Origin: Campanula takesimana | Taxonomy: Eukaryota; Streptophyta; Magnoliopsida; Asterales; Campanulaceae | Assembly: GCA_026119855.1 (NCBI GenBank) | Contig: JAOWBW010000868.1 | Span: 124,001 to 188,000 of the forward strand | DNA: 64,000 bases | Direction: 5' to 3' | Shown here: positions 58,640 through 64,000 of the stretch, in pieces | Layout: each line of letters begins with the position of its first letter | Numbering within the stretch: position 1 is the stretch's first letter | Program-made: the position numbers and the translations under genes | Notes under the pieces: model-generated | The model's input: only the letters and a program-made list of their open reading frames with translations | Told to the model about the DNA's origin: nothing | Databases searched by the model: none

Positions 58640-61255
58640 TTAATGGACAAACTTCAAAGGCCTCATCATCACATTGTCTTCATGATCTAATATCTGCATA
58701 AATTAATATCATAAAAAAGGCATATGTTAATAAGGGAAAATAACATAAAAAATATCAAAGTTTCATGGTGTAACATCAAAAAATTTAAAGTTTCGTGGTG
58801 TAGTTAGTTATCACATTAATCTAACAGTAAAAATTCACCATTTTACACTTGTATATGTACTGTATCTGTTATCAAGTAGAAATGCATAGGAATAAGTGAA
58901 TATCTGGAGAATTTTCGATCAGACCATACAAATATTTAGAAGGCCTAACAACATTTTTAACCCTCGTACTTTAGTTAAGCTTCGGTTTTAACGTCTCTTG
59001 TAATTTTTAGCAGTTTTAACCTTTCTACTTTATATACGCATTCATTTTCCCCAAAAATAATGAAACTTAAGCCAATTTTTTAGCATTTTTAACCTTTGTA
59101 CTTTGGCCTTTTTGAGGAAAATGAGTGTGTATCTAAAGTACAAGGGTTAAAACTGCTTAATAAAAATACATGAGAGGTTAAAACTGAATCTTAACTAAAG
59201 TACGAGGGTTAAAAATGTCGATTTGCCTATTCAGAAATATGGTAATTTCACTGCTATGAAGTTATATTATTAGAAACAAAATTTATGGAAAGAGAAAATG
59301 GTATGCACCGGTAATTAATCAAATCTCAGGGTAGACAATGAAATTATTCATTTAGAATTGAAAAACAACACAAATATGTGAATCCTATGGATTTGAGTTT
59401 TATGTACAGCAGCCCGTCTAATGGTTCAGATTAAATGAGTGACTTTCGTTGATATAAGACCGGGTCAAGGACAATTGCACATTTAATAAAATGATTCAAA
59501 GGCCGAGAATGGACCACTTATACTTATACAGTTTGACTGCAACCCGGGCCTATTCATGAGCTATTTTAATCAATCTAGACATCCCAAATGAAAAAAATAC
59601 AAAAAAAAAAAAAAAAAAAAAAGCAAAGAAATAAAAAATCTCAGTGGAAGCCAACGTTAAAGTTTTGATACTTCAATCATTTTAAACTTTTGATTTTTCA
59701 ATTGCAACATCAAAAGGTTCTCTACGTAAATAATGCAAAAGATAAAAGGCAACAAAATTATCAATAATGAAACGTACCAAAAGAAAAAGAAACTTACATG
59801 GCAATGATAGACGTAGCCAGGCTCGGCGGTTGCATCGAACGGGTACGATATATTCAAGTGTACGTATGAAAACCGCACGAGTATTTTTGTAACATAGCTT
59901 GGAGTCATCTTGTAAACATTCTTCCAACCTTTCTCATGTGCATTCACATTTAGTTTTTTGCCCCGAGCGTACTTGCCTACGTTGCATTTAATCGCATCAT
60001 TGATCTTAGTCATACACTCTTTGAACTCGTCCACGTTGACCAACTCCGTTTGATCTAGTACCACAAAGAGACCTAAATGAATATGCAACGGATGGTTGTC
60101 TTCCGTTAGATTGATCACGTTCCAAATCTCTGTAGATCCCACCTTAGGTAGCTCTGACACAGGTTCGTCATACGATTTTCCATTTATGTACAAGTGTGTA
60201 GGCTCATCAGCTGGGCTAGTGTACTCGTACATGGCAATGTACCTTGTGACACTAGCAGCGGATGGATTGGGTGAAGGGTATTTGATCAACGTTTTTGGAA
60301 CTCTTGATGAGTCTAACACATGGTGTGGTTTGATAATGAATTTCATGACCTTGCTATTGTCTTCATTGACCGGGTCTCCAGATGGGTACGGGTAAGGAGC
60401 GTTGTTGGATAAGATGGCCGAGTCGGATTTTGACTTTGAAAAGTCAACAACCACGTCAGCAATCTCGGATGGGGCCAAGAGAATCTCATCTAAAAATACG
60501 GGATGCTCATTATAAGTTGAATCTGACCCCACGTGGATAAACTCGAGACCGGCAGTTAAGTAGAATCTGAAAAACCTTGCATTGCTTGCATTTATTATGC
60601 GGAAACGATACTTTCTCCGCTTCACGACCAAGTGGGGCCATGCCTTCCCATTGACGATGATGGCATCTCCAAAATACTCCGGTTGCCATTGTGGGTGAAT
60701 AGACGGGTTGTTTCCGGTAGAATTCATATAGATAGAACCATCTGTGCGAAAGCCACGATCAAAGATGACAAGTGGACGATCAAATTCATCGCCACTTGGC
60801 AATTCTAATGGGGCCTCAACGTCACTGTGACGTACAATGTAGGCCCCAAGTAAGCCAGCTAGGATGTTGACTCTAGTCAAGCCCATCGCGTGATCATGGT
60901 ACCATAAGTTACCGGGTTGTTGGAGGTTATGGTAGTGATAATTTTTTTTGGACCATTTTGGCCCTCGCTCATGGAAATGAGAAGTGAACCATGAATGAGA
61001 ATGTCCATCGCTCTCGGGCTCGTCGATACCACCGTGGAGGTGCACCACCGTGGGGATACCCTTTTTGGTGGAGGGAATGGCGGTAGGGATGGTTGGGTCC
61101 CACGGTAGTATGTGTTTGGAAGGGAGGTAATTTAGCCATTTCACATAAGTGTCAACTCCATGGAAGGCTTCAATTGTTGGACCAGGAATTGTTGCCGTTT
61201 TCTTGGATGTGCCATAGGCAAATACTTCAGTTGGAGGGAGATCTCTATGAAATTT
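58640..61255 (-). CDS. LPR1/LPR2-like multicopper oxidase, 3' exons
   Basis: Two exons are visible: 61255-59798 (486 codons) and 58693-58640 (17 codons and stop), joined across a GT-AG intron. The first visible exon follows an acceptor (TTATAACAG) and starts KFHRDLPPTEVFAYGTS, the conserved start of exon 2 in this family. Copper ligands are complete: HLHGG (residue 72 of the visible part), WYHDHAMG (120-122), HPLHIH (388-393), and HCH completed over the splice by ILDHEDNVMM, which brings the last His and the axial Met. LPR proteins are secreted or ER-linked ferroxidases that act in the root response to low phosphate; bilirubin-oxidase-like relatives share the fold. Family length is about 550-600 residues, so the first exon with the signal peptide (60-90 residues) is missing from the window or lies further right. 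Function is from homology. Confidence 0.9.
58694..59797 (-). other. Last intron of the multicopper oxidase gene
   Basis: This 1.1-kb intron has GTAAGT at the donor and TTATGCAG at the acceptor. It carries a foldback MITE at 58951-59218 and an A-tract at about 59600-59622. Reading through the donor would add about 45 unrelated hydrophobic residues before a stop. Confidence 0.9.
58951..59218. mobile_element. Foldback MITE in the oxidase intron, 268 bp
   Basis: ACATTTTTAACCCTCGTACT at the left is inverted at the right, and the repeats extend over about 60 bp (TTTAGTTAAG, GGTTAAAACTG). Non-coding. Class unassigned. Confidence 0.8.
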
Positions 61256-62090
61256 CTGTTATAAATAAAAAAATAATAAAAAAAAAATGTAAGTTACCCT
61301 GTTTGACAAGAAATGGAAAAGAAAGTAGAAGACATATGGAGTAGGACATAATTTGAAATAAGACAATTCAGCTTATTGATTGGTATTTTCATCAACATTT
61401 TGCTTTAACACGCAAAAAGGACATGTACCCATACAACATGGATACAACCGCCATTAGAAGAACAAGAAGAATATAAATAACAAGAAGAACAAGAACATAA
61501 ATGGCTTTTCGTTTCATTATGTTTACTAAAATTTATCTATGCAATTCAAAAAACATATATTAATAGTAATTCTAATGGTGAAACGATAACAATTTTTAGA
61601 ATTGTATATAGATATTTAGATATGTGCACATTTGTTATAAGACGGGAGTCTATACTTTTACGGCAATCAGTATTTAATAAAGTATGTTTCACTAAATTAT
61701 AAAATATTATTTGCAACAAAACTTTTATAAAAAATAAAAATTAATTTTTTAAAAGGGTGAGGTAGAATTATTTTGTATGTTTCAAATACAATGAAACGAC
61801 AAGACCATCTTGTTGGATAAAAAACAAAAGGTAGCATAAAAATAAGTGAAAAGGCTAAGGACACGTAAAAGCTAAAATATCAGTCAGTTTACGCCACAGA
61901 AGTTAAGTGGAACAAAGTGTAATTAATTTCAATAATATTCACTTAAATGTCGTTTTTAATTAAATGAACATTTTTTTGGGGGGGGGGGGATGATGATTTC
62001 TTATAATAAACAAGTGTAATATATTTTATTATTCACTTTTATACTTTCAATTCTAAATTCTAAGTGTTGTAATTATACAGTGCACCACTC
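61256..62090 (-). other. Intron 1 or upstream flank of the oxidase gene
   Basis: AT-rich, without ORFs. I searched the minus strand by eye for the expected first exon (a hydrophobic start and a segment ending just before KFHRDLPPT) and found nothing up to 64000. Confidence 0.5.
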
Positions 62091-62094
62091 TCCC

Positions 62095-62210
62095 GCATTC
62101 ATAATAGAGGTGGTCTCCCATGAGAACAATGGGATCCGTCTCATGCATGAGACGGGTCGCCCCATGACCCATGGGCCGAACCCGCCACGTGGCAACCCAC
62201 CATTGGCCGG

Positions 62211-62241
<31 letters not shown>

Positions 62242-62905
62242 TTTTTATATTTTTTTTTCCGGCTTTTCAGTGGTTTAGCAAAAAATAATAGTTACCATCT
62301 CTTAAAGTAACATTGTTCATAAGTAAACGTAATACTTGTTTTAAAAAAAAAAGCTCGTTTTTACCCATTTGAAAAGTAATAACTTATGTATATGAATGTA
62401 ATAGTAAGTTTATTCAAGTAAATGTAACACTTTGATTGACGAAATTGTAACAGATTTCTATAGATAATGTAATACTTTTACATGTATCATGATAAATTTG
62501 ACCCCATTGTAACTTATTGTTTGAAAACATATAGATATCTATACATATGTATTACAATTATGTACAAATACTATTACATATAAATAACACGTTTGTTACA
62601 TTTTAGTTATAATAAGTATTACTTTTGGCAAACGAAGAAAACATAGGAATAACACTATTACTTTAAGAGATGGTAACTATTACTTTAAGAGATGGTAACT
62701 ATTACTTTTCACAAACCGAAAAAAAACCAAAAATAAAAATATAAAAAAAATTAAAAAAAAAACAAATTTTTTTTTGGGCCAATGAGGGGCTGCCACGTGG
62801 CAGGATCCCCCCATGGGTCCTGGAGCAGGATTGTGGGTCGGGTAATGGGTCAAAAAAATGACCCGTCTCACCCATGAGACGGGTTGGAGTGTTCTCACAC
62901 AAGTT
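62095..62905. mobile_element. Long-TIR element with palindromic ends, about 0.8 kb
   Basis: Each terminal repeat (about 120 bp) contains ATGAGACGGGTC with its mirror image, forming a 12-bp-arm hairpin, then GACCCAT and GCCACGTGGCA. The core is rich in GTAACATT and TAACTATTACTTT. Related to 49497-50340. No coding capacity; open frames over the ends are artefacts. Confidence 0.75.
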
Positions 62906-62944
62906 TTTGTCTTAATAATAATAGTCATATTGCATATAAAAATA

Positions 62945-63174
62945 CTCTCTATTTCGGAATAAATGTCTTTTGGACGTTGTTACGAATGCACTTTGAGCAA
63001 TAAATTTCTGTTAATTTAATTATCCTACTAAAATTGTAAAACTTGTTATTGATATAAAAATATAAATACTAATAATAACAACTTTTAAATTTTCATTAGA
63101 ATGATTACATCAACTTAAAATTATTGCTAAAAACGTCTAAAAAATGGCGACATTTATTTTGAGACAGAAATAGT
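62945..63174. mobile_element. Stowaway-like MITE
   Basis: CTCTCTATTTCGGAATAAAT and inverted CTATTTCTGTCTCAAAATAA, with TA flanks and similar inner repeats (GACATTTATTTTGAGA). Confidence 0.7.
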
Positions 63175-63821
63175 ATATTAATGACCTGTTTTCCTTATCA
63201 TCTCAGTATTACTCTCTTAGTTGGCTTTTATCCTCCTTGTACCCACAATTTCTCAAATTTAGAAAGTTTAATAATATTACAAACGATTTTAAAAAGACAA
63301 TTTTGGAAATGCCACCATTAATTACCGAGAGAGTATGAATTATTTTAGGAAAAAAAAACATTTAAAGACAATTCTTTCAAAAGAAAATACTTCCTCTCTG
63401 TCTAAAAATAAATATTAAATTTTTATTTTAAATTTTGCTTTTGATCAAGTGTAATTTTAAACATATTTTTTTGATGAAGAATGTAGCATTAGAAACAAAA
63501 TTTTCAATAATAGGCCATTCATTTTAGAATATACTATGAAGTAATTAGTTTTGAAATGAATAATATTAAATTTTAATCACGAGAGATTTTGGCGTGATAA
63601 TAGATTATTGATTTTGATTTTACCCTAATTTCACCCTCATGTCTTAACGCAGCAAAACACATGTCCTGAAAGACAGACTTCGTTTATCACGGCCTCAAAT
63701 CTCAATCATAATTTTTATTTCTCTCGAAAACGCTACAACATTTTTTATTTTTTGAAAAAAAAAAAATAGCCAACAGTTGAAATATTACTCTAGTTAGCAA
63801 ATTGCTGGACTGTCCTAAATA
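63175..63821. other. AT-rich spacer
   Basis: No gene or bounded repeat recognised. A TACTTCCTCTCTGTCTAAAA string near 63388 may be a further decayed Stowaway end. Confidence 0.4.
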
Positions 63822-64000
63822 CTCCCTTTGTCGTAATTAAAAATACTCTTTTGTTTTAAATTCCTAGCTCCGCCACCGTTGTTGATGGTTTATTTATTAC
63901 AAGTTTTACATTTTCATTAATATAATTAAGTCAATTTAAAATTATGGCTCAATTTTTTTTCGTAATAACGACAAAAATGTGAAAATCATTTTGGGATGAA
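63822..64000. mobile_element. Left part of a Stowaway-like MITE, cut by window end
   Basis: CTCCCTTTGTCGTAATTAAA after TA opens the element. CATTTTGGGATGAA at the very end approaches the expected right end. Confidence 0.5.

Noticed and set aside
59657..59797. Hydrophobic C-terminal tail of the oxidase as a membrane anchor
   Set aside because: It comes from reading into the intron; a GTAAGT donor follows HCH and the true last exon is at 58693-58640.
62080..62928. Short ORFs of 76, 82 and 66 codons
   Set aside because: They lie in the terminal inverted repeats of a non-coding element and run into poly-T or poly-A.

Overview
This is a plant nuclear DNA window, probably from a dicot. It is made mostly of nested transposable elements. 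It contains Ty3/gypsy elements of the Tat/Ogre type, Ty1/copia elements with initiator-tRNA-like primer sites, Stowaway-type MITEs ending in CTCCCTCCGTCCC, hAT- and Harbinger-like elements, and one intron-containing host gene. The species cannot be named from the sequence alone.

Positions 1-28277 are a three-level nest. The oldest layer is a minus-strand Tat element (Tat2, 18025-28277; its 3' end lies left of the window). A minus-strand copia element (Copia-1) landed in its 3' region, with one LTR at 16424-18024 and its internal sequence running leftwards. A plus-strand Tat element (Tat1, 1230-14470) later landed in the gag gene of Copia-1, leaving a perfect 5-bp target duplication (ATTGG). 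Tat1 is nearly complete, with two LTRs, a tRNA-Arg-like primer site, gag-protease-G-patch, RT, two RNase H domains and integrase, but it carries a few frameshifts and a stop. Both Tat elements carry, between integrase and 3' LTR, a tandem repeat array and genes on the opposite strand with their own TATA-like boxes. In Tat2 the array consists of 18 hairpins with a constant loop and covarying stems. One Tat2 antisense gene has a short intron that keeps the reading frame.

Positions 28278-43168 are AT-rich and largely non-coding. A tandem array of a roughly 770-bp unit is broken up by MITEs and folded into a 2.5-kb palindrome (34141-36614). Several Stowaway, hAT, Harbinger and unclassified foldback elements can be bounded by terminal inverted repeats and target duplications.

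Positions 43169-49292 are a SIRE/Maximus-type copia element with two LTRs about 98% alike and a perfect GTTTC duplication. Integrase and almost all of RT are deleted, so it is non-autonomous. Positions 49293-57144 hold further repeats and a 5'-truncated copia element (Copia-3), whose RNase H region is split by a solo LTR of the Tat1 family (GTTAC duplication).

The only convincing host gene is at 58640-61255 on the minus strand: the 3' part of a multicopper oxidase of the LPR1/LPR2 (bilirubin oxidase-like) family. All copper-binding motifs are visible, but the first exon is not found. Positions 61256-64000 are its upstream intron or flank, filled with MITEs.
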